Positions 17,028-26,027 of a DNA stretch of 59,489 bases are shown in pieces. How positions within the stretch are numbered: the stretch's first letter is position 1; every line of letters starts with the position of its first letter. This stretch comes from Candidatus Omnitrophota bacterium (lineage in GTDB: Bacteria; Hinthialibacterota; Hinthialibacteria; Hinthialibacterales; Hinthialibacteraceae), in the NCBI GenBank assembly GCA_003598175.1, contig QZKN01000156.1, forward strand, positions 1 through 59,489, written 5' to 3'. A program made the translations under genes and the position numbers. Under the pieces are notes generated by a model. The model worked only from the letters and a program-made list of their open reading frames with translations. It had not been told where the DNA came from and did no database searches.

Positions 17028-18374
17028 TCAGCGCACCAATCGAATCCACCCGATTTTTTTTTGCTGTTCGATGTGGCGCATCACGCTGTCGCGCATATCA
17101 ATGCCGGTGTCAGTCCAATCCATGCGGGGAAATTTGGGGAAAAACTGCATCCATTGATCCCGCACGAAACTGTTAGTGACGATAAGATATTCCTGATCCG
17201 GTTCGATCGGGGATTTTCCCAAAAAGCCGTTGGGGATTTTGTTTCCTTTTACGCGAGTGGTCAAGAGCGTATTTTCGAATGGAAAGAGATTCCAAATGGC
17301 GCGAGAGGTGAATGGACCTTGCGGAAGCCCGCCTCTGGTTCCCCCGCTGTTGTGGAAGGCGTAATCCGCTCCGGTCGCTTCGAGGAACGCCAGTTTGGCG
17401 AGAAGAATCATGTCATTTTTTGAAAGCGTTTCCGTTGCTTCGCCCAATGGGTGATCCACCACTTCGCTGACTTTATTTTCCCATTCACGCACGATCGCTT
17501 CCGTGTCCGGATCCGGCGGTGAAAGGTTCGCGTCGACGGGTAGTACGCGATAAGTGAAACCGACAAATTGATTCGCTGCCGTGTCTGCTTCCAGATCGAT
17601 GCGCCCCACGAAGCGGCCTTTTTCTCCGGCCTGCACGATGATCGTGTCATTGATTTTCACGAATTCTTTCAGCAGCGTATGGCTGTGTCCACCGATGATC
17701 AGATCGATATCCGGCGTTTCTTTCGCGATTTTTTGGTCATGCTCGAATCCGACGTGAGAAAGAACCACAACGAGATCGGCCTGATTGGAAACGAGAGGAA
17801 CCAACCGTTTCAACGTATCGATGGATGGAATAAATTTGACATCGCGAACCGCATCTCTTACCGTCATGGTCGGCGTCCATTCCGCGATCACGCCAATTAC
17901 GCCGACGCGCAATGCGCCGAAGGAAAAGATTTTGTATTCCGCGTCGGCGAGCAGATGATTCGCGCCGTCTGATCCGGCAACGAACGCATTGGCGCAGAGA
18001 AAGGGAAACGAAGCGATTTCGCGATACGTTTTCATTCGTTGCCATCCATAATCGAAATCGTGGTTACCCAAAGCCGCTGCGTCGATTCCCCAATGATTCA
18101 AAACGCGATAAATCGGATCGCCTTTGAAAAGCGAGGAAATCGGCGTGCCGCTGATCATGTCGCCGGCGTCAAGGATCAAAACATTGCTTTCTTGCGCGCG
18201 CACGTTTTTATAATAACCGGCAATAATCGCCGCGCCGCCGCGCCCTTGTTCGTCAGGAAGCAGCCAGGCGTGAAAATCGTTGGTGTGAAGCAGAGTCAAG
18301 GGGACAATTTCGGCGAATCCCACATTCACCCAACTCAATGTGACAAGCACGTAAGAAAGAATCAATCGCTTCAT
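17028..18374 (-). CDS. Exported 5'-nucleotidase/UshA-like metallophosphoesterase
   Basis: 448 aa with a Sec signal (~1-21, ending GFAE). The N-terminal domain has the dinuclear metal motifs LLHTNDFHAW, LDAGDMISGT, ALGNHDFDYG, VVLSHVGF and IIGGHSHT. The C-terminal 5'-nucleotidase domain has the substrate-binding segment (HNSGGTRGGLPQGPFTSRAI, then LFPFENTL). It should hydrolyse nucleotides or UDP-sugars in the periplasm. The length is about 50-100 residues shorter than E. coli UshA because the C-terminal domain is trimmed. Confidence 0.92.
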   Translation of the reverse strand: MKRLILSYVLVTLSWVNVGFAEIVPLTLLHTNDFHAWLLPDEQGRGGAAIIAGYYKNVRAQESNVLILDAGDMISGTPISSLFKGDPIYRVLNHWGIDAAALGNHDFDYGWQRMKTYREIASFPFLCANAFVAGSDGANHLLADAEYKIFSFGALRVGVIGVIAEWTPTMTVRDAVRDVKFIPSIDTLKRLVPLVSNQADLVVVLSHVGFEHDQKIAKETPDIDLIIGGHSHTLLKEFVKINDTIIVQAGEKGRFVGRIDLEADTAANQFVGFTYRVLPVDANLSPPDPDTEAIVREWENKVSEVVDHPLGEATETLSKNDMILLAKLAFLEATGADYAFHNSGGTRGGLPQGPFTSRAIWNLFPFENTLLTTRVKGNKIPNGFLGKSPIEPDQEYLIVTNSFVRDQWMQFFPKFPRMDWTDTGIDMRDSVMRHIEQQKKIGWIRLVR

Positions 18375-18417
18375 GTATAAGCCTCATTCAATGATTTATT
18401 ATCGACACGGGATACAT

Positions 18418-18503
18418 AGCAGGGGCAGGTTTAAAACCTGCCCATTATACAATCAGGTGAATAGACTGAAGGTTGAAGGATCTTAACCTTCAGCCTTCAG
18501 CCT
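18418..18503. repeat. Two intergenic hairpin repeats
   Basis: First hairpin GGGCAGGTTTAAAACCTGCCC (about 18424-18444), a near copy of the one at 54950. Second hairpin CTGAAGG...CCTTCAG with an inner TGAAGG/CCTTCA stem (about 18466-18500). They separate two minus-strand genes, and the second may act as a weak terminator. Confidence 0.6.
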
Positions 18504-18509
18504 AAATAC

Positions 18510-19133
18510 CTATGGAATGCAAGGTTTCATAATGATCGTTCCGCCCTCCCCGGCAATGACGTATTCTTCGATTCGTTCGCGCAGGCATCCACCTAAAACG
18601 GGATCGTCAAGAGCGACCCATCGGGCTTCCTGCGAATCCCGCATATTGGGATGAACTTTGGGAGGAAACGTGCTGGGGATGGCGACGATATACCAATGAA
18701 CCATCAGCGTTTGATGGAACAACTCGTCAATGGCATACCCATAAGCCAGAAGCACCGAATCTTCCACGACCACGGGAACCAACGCCTGCGAATGCGTGTA
18801 TTCGGTCACGGCCGTGATCAGGTCTCTATTTTTTTCGCTTTTTTCACCGTGAATTTTGGGATTGACCGGACCGCCGGGAAAAGCCCAACCCATCCCGTCC
18901 GTGCGTTTCACCATCAAATAGCGATCGCCGATCAGGACCACACCGAATACCATTTCACTGCCGAGCCAATTTTCTCGTCTGGCCCAATGATATTTTGGCG
19001 CTACTTTCGTTTTGGGCAAAGAAGATCGATTTCCTCCCCCCATACAGGAAAGGGACAACGCCGGAATGAGTAATTGGGGGAGACGCTGCAACCAATCTCG
19101 TCGTGAAACAATCTCCGTAGGCAGTACTTTCAT
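18510..19133 (-). CDS. Tat-exported lipoprotein with degenerate Nudix fold
   Basis: 207 aa. The N-terminus has a twin-arginine motif (SRRDWLQRL) followed by a hydrophobic stretch and a lipobox-like LSLSC. The rest follows the Nudix fold: YLMVKRTDGMGWAFPGGPV, then the box region, then WYIVAIP and EARWVALDD. In the Nudix box the REVxEE-type glutamates are mostly lost (region reads TAVTEYTH), so metal-dependent hydrolysis is unlikely. It may be a binding domain. Start 19133 is chosen over 19232 to place the Tat motif properly. Confidence 0.6.
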   Translation of the reverse strand: MKVLPTEIVSRRDWLQRLPQLLIPALSLSCMGGGNRSSLPKTKVAPKYHWARRENWLGSEMVFGVVLIGDRYLMVKRTDGMGWAFPGGPVNPKIHGEKSEKNRDLITAVTEYTHSQALVPVVVEDSVLLAYGYAIDELFHQTLMVHWYIVAIPSTFPPKVHPNMRDSQEARWVALDDPVLGGCLRERIEEYVIAGEGGTIIMKPCIP

Positions 19134-19369
19134 TTTTTTCCTTGTCGAATCGAGTACCCAGTCATGTCTTCTGTAGAAAAGAATGCGTTGAACTTCGATT
19201 ATTCGACAACGGGAGTTCAACAAAATCCACACCGCGACATCTGAGATTGCTGATTATCATAGCGTAGTTCGTTTCTTTTGTCTGGTAGTGAAACACACTT
19301 TAAAAAAGCCGATCGACTTCCCAGACAGGAATGGGCGAACATCGCAATCGAAGAATTGAATAAAGCGAG

Positions 19370-19397
19370 TTGACATTCATGAACTTGAAAATATAAT
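19370..19397 (+). promoter_or_regulatory. Sigma-70 type promoter of tRNA-Leu
   Basis: TTGACA at 19370-19375 and TATAAT at 19392-19397, both perfect consensus with a 16-nt spacer, end 18 bp upstream of the tRNA. Confidence 0.8.
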
Positions 19398-19415
19398 TCT
19401 TACGGTTCGATGTTC

Positions 19416-19497
<82 letters not shown>

Positions 19498-19623
19498 TTA
19501 CTTCTTTTACCCTACCGCATTTGCAATTGACGTTTTCCTCTATCCACCTCCGGTGGAATACATTATCATAAATTGTCATACCGATTCGCATAAACCTTGT
19601 AACGAATGGAGGAGAGCGAAAAC

Positions 19624-20922
19624 ATGAATCAGGAAAACCGGAGATCCTTCCTTAAAAAAACCGGTGTTCCCACCGCGTTCGCCGCCGGCGGTTTCGTAAA
19701 TTGGAATCCAGCCGCGTACGGCGCGAATGACAAAGTGACTCTTGCCCTCATCGGCGGTCACAACCAGGGCCGCCACGACGCGAAATCCTTTGTGGAAGCG
19801 GGCGGCGTGTTCAAAACCGTCTGCGACATCGACGACGAAGTGATACGGAAAGTATCGGGTGAAATCAAGGAATGGCAAAAGAAAGATGTCGGTTCGGCCA
19901 AAGATTTTCGGGAGACGCTCGACGATAAAGATATCGATGCTGTTCTCATTGTTACGCCGGATCATTGGCACGCAATTATGGCCATACTCGCCTGTCAGGC
20001 GGGAAAAGACGTGTATTGCGAGAAACCGCTCTCCCACACCATTCACGAAGGGCATCTCATGCGGGATGCGGCGCGTAAATATGATCGCGTTTTTCAAGTC
20101 GGTACGCAACGACGCAGCATGAATCATTTTAAAAGCGCGGTCGAATTTGCCACATCGGGAAATCTGGGGAACCTCTGCATGATCAAGGCGTGGATGTGCC
20201 AGGTTCGTGAGAGCATCGGCAATCCGCCCGACGGGCCGGTTCCGCCTGGCGTCGATTATGACCGCTGGCTGGGTCCGGCGCCGAAACGGTCGTTCAACCC
20301 GATGCGATTTCATTACAACTGGCGTTTTTTTTGGGACTACTGCAACAGCGAACTGGGGAATCAGGGCGTGCACATGCTCGATATCGCGATGTGGGCGATT
20401 GCCGAAATGAAAGGATTGGAGAACAGCCTTCCCACCCGCGTGTCCGGTCAGGCGGGGATTTATTGGCTCGACGACATGAAAGAAGTCCCCGATACGCAAA
20501 TCACGACCTACGATTTCGGCGATTATCCGTTGGTTTGGGAACTTCGCAGTTTCGCCCGGCATGATCCGATCGAAGGCACATCCGCCGGAACCGGTTTTTA
20601 CGGCACGGAGGGGACGCTGATCGTTGACGGCCGCGGATGGAAAGTGTATCAAAAAGACGGCAAACCGGGTCCGAGCGAGAAGGATTCCGGCGGATCGCAT
20701 GCGGCCAATTTTCTCGAATGCGTCAAAAGCCGAAAACAACCCAACTCCGACGTCGAAATCGGACGCCGCAGTACGACGATCTGCCATCTCGGCAACATCG
20801 CCAGCCGGCTTGGCCGCGAGGTGGTGTTCGATCCACAGACGGAAACGTTTGGGGACGATGAGGAAGCCAACCTCTTTTTGAGAAAGGAATATCGCGAACC
20901 GTACACGCTGCCGGAAATATGA
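19624..20922 (+). CDS. Tat-exported Gfo/Idh/MocA family oxidoreductase
   Basis: 432 aa. A twin-arginine signal (NRRSFLKKTG) starts the protein. A Rossmann NAD(P)-binding domain (~40-165) follows, with LALIGGHNQGR, VCDID and the EKPLSHT motif that carries the conserved Lys of the family. The substrate domain has a GNQGVHMLDIAMWA His motif. These enzymes oxidise or epimerise sugars or cyclitols with tightly bound NAD. ATG 19624 follows GGAGGAGAG. It belongs to the same exported-sugar-enzyme group as the genes at 55785 and 33784. Confidence 0.9.
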   Translation: MNQENRRSFLKKTGVPTAFAAGGFVNWNPAAYGANDKVTLALIGGHNQGRHDAKSFVEAGGVFKTVCDIDDEVIRKVSGEIKEWQKKDVGSAKDFRETLDDKDIDAVLIVTPDHWHAIMAILACQAGKDVYCEKPLSHTIHEGHLMRDAARKYDRVFQVGTQRRSMNHFKSAVEFATSGNLGNLCMIKAWMCQVRESIGNPPDGPVPPGVDYDRWLGPAPKRSFNPMRFHYNWRFFWDYCNSELGNQGVHMLDIAMWAIAEMKGLENSLPTRVSGQAGIYWLDDMKEVPDTQITTYDFGDYPLVWELRSFARHDPIEGTSAGTGFYGTEGTLIVDGRGWKVYQKDGKPGPSEKDSGGSHAANFLECVKSRKQPNSDVEIGRRSTTICHLGNIASRLGREVVFDPQTETFGDDEEANLFLRKEYREPYTLPEI

Positions 20923-21113
20923 TCGACATGGCCAATTGAACCGGTCGAACAAATAATCTATTTTCTCATCATGGCTTGTTCGTCACTACAAAACGATGTA
21001 AATCATTCGCGTGGCGCCGATATTCTTGCCGACTTTTTTCCCCCCGCGCAATGGTTGTCGACGCCGCCTTGATTGGGAACTATTCATGATAATACAAATA
21101 CAAAAGGAGCAAA

Positions 21114-22070
21114 ATGATTACACGACTCATACTCATCCTTTTCCTGGTCTGCGCCGGCATGACGAAAATCAGTGAAGGCCAGACCCTCGCCGAACGTCTG
21201 AGGTATACCGCCGACGCCAAATTATTGATCATTCACGGCGACGACATCGGCATGTGCCATTCTGCCAATGTCGCCGCCATCGACGCGCTCGAAAAAGGCA
21301 TCGTGACGTCCGGAAGCGTAATGGTTCCCTGCCCGTGGTTTATGGAGATTGCGGCGTATGCGCGCGAGCATCCCGACATCGATTTGGGGTTGCATTTGAC
21401 GCACACGGCGGAATGGAAACACTATCGCTGGGGGCCGTTGGCGGGACGTTCCGTTACGCCGGGACTGGTCGATGAACGGGGATATATGCATCCCGACGTG
21501 TTTTCCGTCGTGCGTTCGTCGAACGCGCGGGAAATCGAGGCGGAAACGCGGGCGCAGATCGAGTTTGCACTCAAACACGGCATGAAACCGACGCATCTGG
21601 ACTCGCATATGGGCACGTTGTATGCGATTCGGGAGTTCGCAGACGTTGCAATCAAACTGGCGGAAGAATACGACATTCCTCTCATGCTGTTTCATCTTAC
21701 CCCGCATATCCGTCAAATGTTGGACAGTCGGGATTTTTACACGCCGGCGTTCGTCGAATCGCTGGAAACACGCGATTTTCCGTTGTTGGATGCGCTGTAT
21801 CAAATCCACAATACGCCGGTGGAGAAGTCGGAAGAATTTTACCGCAACGTGATCCGCAACTTGCAGCCGGGCGTGTCCGAATTGATCATCCATCTGGCCG
21901 ACGCCTCGAAAGAAATCGAGGCGATCAGCAGTTCGCACCGCCAGCGGGTGGAGGATTACCGCATTTTCACCAGCCCGGAGATGCGGGAGTTCATCCGCGA
22001 GCAGGGGGTGCAACTGATTGGGTGGAAGGATTTGTATCAGTTATGGAAAGAGCGAAAACCGATCAAGTGA
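21114..22070 (+). CDS. Exported ChbG/HpnK (YdjC-like) deacetylase
   Basis: 318 aa with a short Sec signal (~1-22). The YdjC-like core has LLIIHGDDIGMCHSAN (metal Asp-Asp), GLHLTHTAEWK (His) and THLDSHMGTLY (His). Family members deacetylate N-acetylated sugars such as chitooligosaccharides. The export signal suggests work outside the cytoplasm on environmental or envelope glycans. It overlaps the convergent PIN gene by 8 bp. The 190 bp before it hold no gene. Confidence 0.85.
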   Translation: MITRLILILFLVCAGMTKISEGQTLAERLRYTADAKLLIIHGDDIGMCHSANVAAIDALEKGIVTSGSVMVPCPWFMEIAAYAREHPDIDLGLHLTHTAEWKHYRWGPLAGRSVTPGLVDERGYMHPDVFSVVRSSNAREIEAETRAQIEFALKHGMKPTHLDSHMGTLYAIREFADVAIKLAEEYDIPLMLFHLTPHIRQMLDSRDFYTPAFVESLETRDFPLLDALYQIHNTPVEKSEEFYRNVIRNLQPGVSELIIHLADASKEIEAISSSHRQRVEDYRIFTSPEMREFIREQGVQLIGWKDLYQLWKERKPIK

Positions 22071-22632
22071 AATTGACAAGCATCCGCTTTTTTTCCGGTT
22101 TCGCGCCGGTCTTCAACCATTCCAGCGTTTTTTCATCATCTTTTTCTGGATTTACCCACTCAATATTCGATATTTCTTGTACGGTTTTTGATGATTTGGC
22201 AAAAATCTTTCTGATTTCGTCGTCAAGTGAAGCAATCAAGCGGTCTGTTGACATAGCGGCTTCCAATAACCTCATGTCCTTATCAATTTCCGTGCAGATA
22301 GTATTGGATGGAAAAATCATTTTCAGTTTTTGAAAGAGATCATTCCTTTTTTGAGGAATAATATAAACAAACTGTTTCTTGGCGATCATCGATGCTTTCC
22401 ATCGTTTTGCAAATCGCGACGCATGTTTTTCCCACTCAGCGGAAATTTCCTCCGTCATGACCAATTTATGTTTGAATTCATAAACAGCCATCAGAAAATC
22501 GCTGCATGTTCTTGACCGAGAGGCCATTTCTTCTTGATATCCGGAAGCGCGCGCCACCGATGCATCGATCACAAGTTGCCTATGTTTTCTTTTTTTCAAT
22601 CGCCTGACCTCGATGTCGAGATTCCGCCGCAC
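22063..22632 (-). CDS. PIN-like nuclease domain protein paired with AAA ATPase
   Basis: 189 aa. The start of the fold is QLVIDASVARASG, with the first catalytic Asp. An acidic Glu follows in VMTEEISAEW, and a late STDRLIASLDDEIRK segment carries the C-terminal Asp pair typical of PIN RNases. The gene overlaps the upstream ATPase gene by 53 bp in another frame, which implies translational coupling and joint function. A toxin-like or phage-triggered RNase is a reasonable inference. Confidence 0.65.
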   Translation of the reverse strand: MRRNLDIEVRRLKKRKHRQLVIDASVARASGYQEEMASRSRTCSDFLMAVYEFKHKLVMTEEISAEWEKHASRFAKRWKASMIAKKQFVYIIPQKRNDLFQKLKMIFPSNTICTEIDKDMRLLEAAMSTDRLIASLDDEIRKIFAKSSKTVQEISNIEWVNPEKDDEKTLEWLKTGAKPEKKRMLVNFT

Positions 22633-23923
22633 TGATATACCGATTATCCAATTTCAATGCCACATCACAAAAATCTTCCGGCCAGTCGCCGTACGCTCCC
22701 GCTTCGTCAAGCTCGGCGCTGGTGACTTCGGAAACGCCGTCTTCCCGCCGTTTAAACCAATGCAGAATGACTTCGTCTTTTGAAATGTATCCTTTCGCAA
22801 CGAGTAATTGGATGGCCAACAATAGCAGAGAACTATGAGTCTCGGCGACCACGCGAACTCCGCGTTTGGCGGCGTCGGCGAGAACTTGCGCCAACGCGAC
22901 TTGCGCGTTTGGATGGAGGTGGAGTTCGGGTTGTTCGATATACACCAGCTGACCGGGTTCGGCGACCAATAATGCAACCAGGACAGGTAAAACTTGAGAG
23001 ACGCCGAAGCCGACGTCGGCTATGTTGACCAGATCGTTTGTTCCCCCTTTTTTCCGATGTGGCAAGCGACCGACTTTGAGTTCGATTTGGGTGTCATTGA
23101 GTTGATTCGCTTCGACTTTCCAAGTTAAACCTAATAATTCTATGATTTGGAATAATTCTTTTAAACGAGCGTCTTTCATGGACTGCCATTGATGAATAAT
23201 TCCGGCCGTATAATGTTCAAATCTGCCAATGAATACATTTGTGAAAAAAGCGGCCGTACCGTATATTCTTACAGGATTTCCTCGTATGCCCGGGACGTGA
23301 ATAATGTTTTTAATTTCAGTGATAAATACTGCACCTGGAATGTACTCATCTAGGCTGCTGTCGAATTTGGAAAATAGTAAGACAGTTAAAAAGCACCGAC
23401 TCCGATGCAATTTACATTCCGACTCCGATTTAATTTTCTTAAACTGTGGGAACTTTTGAAGAATGGAAATTAAAACCTTATTATTCATTTCCGGATGGAA
23501 TAATAATTTACCATTTTTATCAATATACTTTGTCTCGGCAATTTCAATCTTTTTTTCTTCTCCTTTTTGATAGGTTAGAGTGAGTGTTTGAAAATCGTCT
23601 TTTGAAATATGTACAGTAAAATGTTTGCAGATATTTCCATTCGAACAATTTGAAAGTATTTGTTCAAAAGATGATATCTGACAATTGGGACCATCCAACA
23701 ATAGCGGCCCAGGATCGTAGGGGCATTCCAATGTTTGTTTCAGCAACAATAATGGTTGAATCGCGCTGGATTTTCCCGAGCTGTTGGCGCCCGCGAGGAT
23801 CGTCAACGGGCGAATGGCGATGGCGCTTTCTTCGGCAAGAGATTTATAACCTTCGATGGTGATGGATGTTATCCCCATCGCTTTCTTTTCTTCATTTTCT
23901 TTGACCTTTGTTTTTGGGCGCAT
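22580..23923 (-). CDS. AAA15/21-type (OLD-like, SMC-ABC) ATPase
   Basis: 447 aa. The N-terminus has the SMC-like Walker A (ILAGANSSGKSSAIQPLLLLK). The C-terminal part has the signature GFGVSQVLPVLVAL, Walker B VYIEQPELHLHP and the D-loop/H-switch AETHSSLLL. No Toprim domain follows, unlike OLD nucleases; instead a PIN gene overlaps the 3' end. Such ATPases with a separate nuclease are typical of defence modules (Septu, PARIS, Gabija-like logic). An in-frame ATG at 23878 places the domain at the N-terminus and is an equally good start. Confidence 0.85.
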   Translation of the reverse strand: MRPKTKVKENEEKKAMGITSITIEGYKSLAEESAIAIRPLTILAGANSSGKSSAIQPLLLLKQTLECPYDPGPLLLDGPNCQISSFEQILSNCSNGNICKHFTVHISKDDFQTLTLTYQKGEEKKIEIAETKYIDKNGKLLFHPEMNNKVLISILQKFPQFKKIKSESECKLHRSRCFLTVLLFSKFDSSLDEYIPGAVFITEIKNIIHVPGIRGNPVRIYGTAAFFTNVFIGRFEHYTAGIIHQWQSMKDARLKELFQIIELLGLTWKVEANQLNDTQIELKVGRLPHRKKGGTNDLVNIADVGFGVSQVLPVLVALLVAEPGQLVYIEQPELHLHPNAQVALAQVLADAAKRGVRVVAETHSSLLLLAIQLLVAKGYISKDEVILHWFKRREDGVSEVTSAELDEAGAYGDWPEDFCDVALKLDNRYISAAESRHRGQAIEKKKT

Positions 23924-24013
23924 TTTTCACTATCACTAATCGTTATTTATCCTTCAATAGTATAAATCAATATCTGTCCAAGTAACAGATATCAAGAACC
24001 GGCGACGTTCCGT

Positions 24014-25159
24014 TCAATAATCCCGGAATTCCTTCGCCGCCTCCCACAACGCCACGATATTTTCCGCAGGCACGTCCGCCTGGATGTTGTGAACGGTATT
24101 GAAAACATACCCGCCGCCTGGTTTGAACGTTTCTATCAGATCCCGCACCTGATTTCGCACATCAGCGGGCGCGCCGTGGGCGAAAACGCCCTGTGTATCA
24201 ATGCCGCCGCCCCAGAAAACGAGTCGATCGCCGAATTGTTCCTTTAATTGTGCGGGATTCATGTTTTTAGCGCTGATTTGGATGGGATTGAGAATATCGA
24301 TGCCGTTGTCGATGATCTCAGGGATGAGTTCAACGATGGAACCGCAGGAATGGTACCATAATTTTGCATTGGTTTTTGATTTGATGAATTGGTAGAGGGC
24401 TTTCTGCCGCGGTTTTACGAGTTTGCGATAGATTTCCGGAGAAAAGAGGGGGCCGTTTTGCATGGCGATGTCGTCGCCGACGCAGACGACGTGCAGCAAA
24501 TCGCCGACTTCGTGCAAAAATCCCTCATGAAAATCCATCCAATATTGTAACGTGTGGTCGAGGAGTTTTTCGACGTAGCGCGGCTCCTCGACAAGGTCCA
24601 TATAAAAGCGTTCGAAACCGCGCATGTACCAGCAGATTTCAAAAACAACGCCGGTGATGCCGCTGACGAGAGCGTAATCGGTTTCTTCGTGCAAATGTAA
24701 CGCATAGTCTCGCAACCCTGTGAATGGAGCGGGATCTTTCCCATCGGGCCAGTCGTAATGATCCAAATCCTCGTATTTCAGGTTCGCAAGCGGGTGATGT
24801 ACGATGTCGCAGTAAAGCCCTTCACCGGGACGCCTGCCCGGCATGGCCCATGTCACGCCGAATCCGTCGGTAAAGCCCCAAAAACCGGGTTTCACTTCCT
24901 GCAAATCGGGCGCGGGCAGAAACATGCCCGGCCGGACATAGCGGGCGTCGATCTCGAAGAGCCGGAGAACCTTTTCGCTCGGCGCTGCAAGTTGCTGGAC
25001 GATGTCCATGATGACGACATCTTCATCGATGCCGTAATAATCGAGGACTTTTTGGTAGGCGAGACGGTGAATCCCGGTCTGATTGCCGCCCAAATCGAGC
25101 GGAACCTGGTCGGGTTGTTCGTGATTGAGCGTGGTGATCATGCGTTGTCGCGAGTTCAT
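24014..25159 (-). CDS. Uroporphyrinogen decarboxylase-family (MtaA/CmuA-like) protein
   Basis: 381 aa URO-D TIM barrel. The motifs are REPxVP-like HEQPDQVPLDLGG near the N-terminus, LVSGITGVVFEICWYMRG in the middle and YHSCGSIVELIPEIIDNG, where His and Cys resemble the zinc ligands of corrinoid methyltransferases. It is not a haem enzyme by its N-terminus. The substrate (a methylated compound or corrinoid) is unknown. Start 25159 has GGAG just upstream; the longer frame to 25237 reads into the hairpin repeat. It is the last gene of the minus-strand run beginning with the TPR protein. Confidence 0.88.
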   Translation of the reverse strand: MNSRQRMITTLNHEQPDQVPLDLGGNQTGIHRLAYQKVLDYYGIDEDVVIMDIVQQLAAPSEKVLRLFEIDARYVRPGMFLPAPDLQEVKPGFWGFTDGFGVTWAMPGRRPGEGLYCDIVHHPLANLKYEDLDHYDWPDGKDPAPFTGLRDYALHLHEETDYALVSGITGVVFEICWYMRGFERFYMDLVEEPRYVEKLLDHTLQYWMDFHEGFLHEVGDLLHVVCVGDDIAMQNGPLFSPEIYRKLVKPRQKALYQFIKSKTNAKLWYHSCGSIVELIPEIIDNGIDILNPIQISAKNMNPAQLKEQFGDRLVFWGGGIDTQGVFAHGAPADVRNQVRDLIETFKPGGGYVFNTVHNIQADVPAENIVALWEAAKEFRDY

Positions 25160-25211
25160 TTTTTTCTCCGCAATCGTAATGAAACCAAGGGTAACGAGAT
25201 CGTCTTCGCAA

Positions 25212-25290
25212 GGGTAGAGCAAGCGTCTCGCTTGCAATATCTATGCGTCTCGCCTGCAAGAGGGCGCAGGCGAGGACGCCTGCTCTACCC
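25212..25290. repeat. Inverted-repeat element with GGGTAGAGCA ends
   Basis: The left end GGGTAGAGCAAGCG and right end CGCCTGCTCTACCC are near-perfect inverted complements. Inside are repeats of the form TCTCGC(C/T)TGC and GCAGGCGAGGACGCC. It sits between the rhomboid and URO-D genes. Confidence 0.75.
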
Positions 25291-25313
25291 ATACGGATAT
25301 CCATCTAATCATG

Positions 25314-26009
25314 TTATTTTAACAAGTTCAATCGGAATTTGCTTCGGCGGTACAGGATTCCAATTACCATGCCGGCGGCGAAGCCGCCGATGTGCGCCCA
25401 CCAGGCGACTCCTCCGAATGCGTCGCTTTGATCGATCAAACTCAGCGCGCCGCTGAAAAATTGCGTTAGAAACCAGAACGCCAGAAAAACCGGCACGGGA
25501 ATCTCCAGAAACGTGATAAAAACAAAAATCGGAACCGCCGTCATGACCCGCGCATGGGGAAACATGATGAAATAAGCCCCCATCACGCCGGCGATGGCGC
25601 CGCTGGCGCCGATCATGGGTTTGACGGAATGCAAATCGGTCAGCAGGTGCAGGATTCCGCCGGCCAGACCGAAACTCACATAAAAAAGCAGAAATTTCCA
25701 GCGGCCGAGACGGTCTTCCACATTGTCGCCGAAAATCCAAAGCATCCACATGTTGGAAATCAGATGAAGCCAACCGCCGTGTAAAAACATCGACGTGAAA
25801 AAAGGAAGAATCTGTTGGAAGAACGTAAAATACTCCGCCAGCTCCTGACGGCTGTAACGAATGGGCACGATGCCGTAATAGAGAAAAAATTCCTGCAAGC
25901 GATCGCCGAGATGGAGTTCATAAAAGAAAACGAGCACATTCAGAATAACCAGCGCTTTCGTCACCACGGCCGGGCGTCGGGAACGGATCGTGTCATAGAG
26001 AGGAAACAT
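25314..26009 (-). CDS. Rhomboid-family intramembrane serine protease
   Basis: 231 aa with about six membrane helices. The catalytic Ser is in MIGASGAIAGVMGAYF and the catalytic His in WWAHIGGFAAGM. The oxyanion Asn/His lies in WLHLISNMWMLW. It cleaves membrane-protein substrates within the bilayer; substrates are unknown. Located between a TMEM198-like membrane protein gene and URO-D, in one minus-strand direction. Confidence 0.95.
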   Translation of the reverse strand: MFPLYDTIRSRRPAVVTKALVILNVLVFFYELHLGDRLQEFFLYYGIVPIRYSRQELAEYFTFFQQILPFFTSMFLHGGWLHLISNMWMLWIFGDNVEDRLGRWKFLLFYVSFGLAGGILHLLTDLHSVKPMIGASGAIAGVMGAYFIMFPHARVMTAVPIFVFITFLEIPVPVFLAFWFLTQFFSGALSLIDQSDAFGGVAWWAHIGGFAAGMVIGILYRRSKFRLNLLK

Positions 26010-26027
26010 GAATCGGATTGAATTCGA

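Noticed and set aside
19576..20952. A 458-codon open frame on the minus strand across the Gfo/Idh/MocA gene
   Set aside because: Antisense shadow of a strongly supported gene with a Tat signal and ribosome site; no family likeness.
21222..22013. A 263-codon minus-strand frame across the ChbG-like gene
   Set aside because: His/Arg-rich shadow frame, antisense to a gene with clear motifs.
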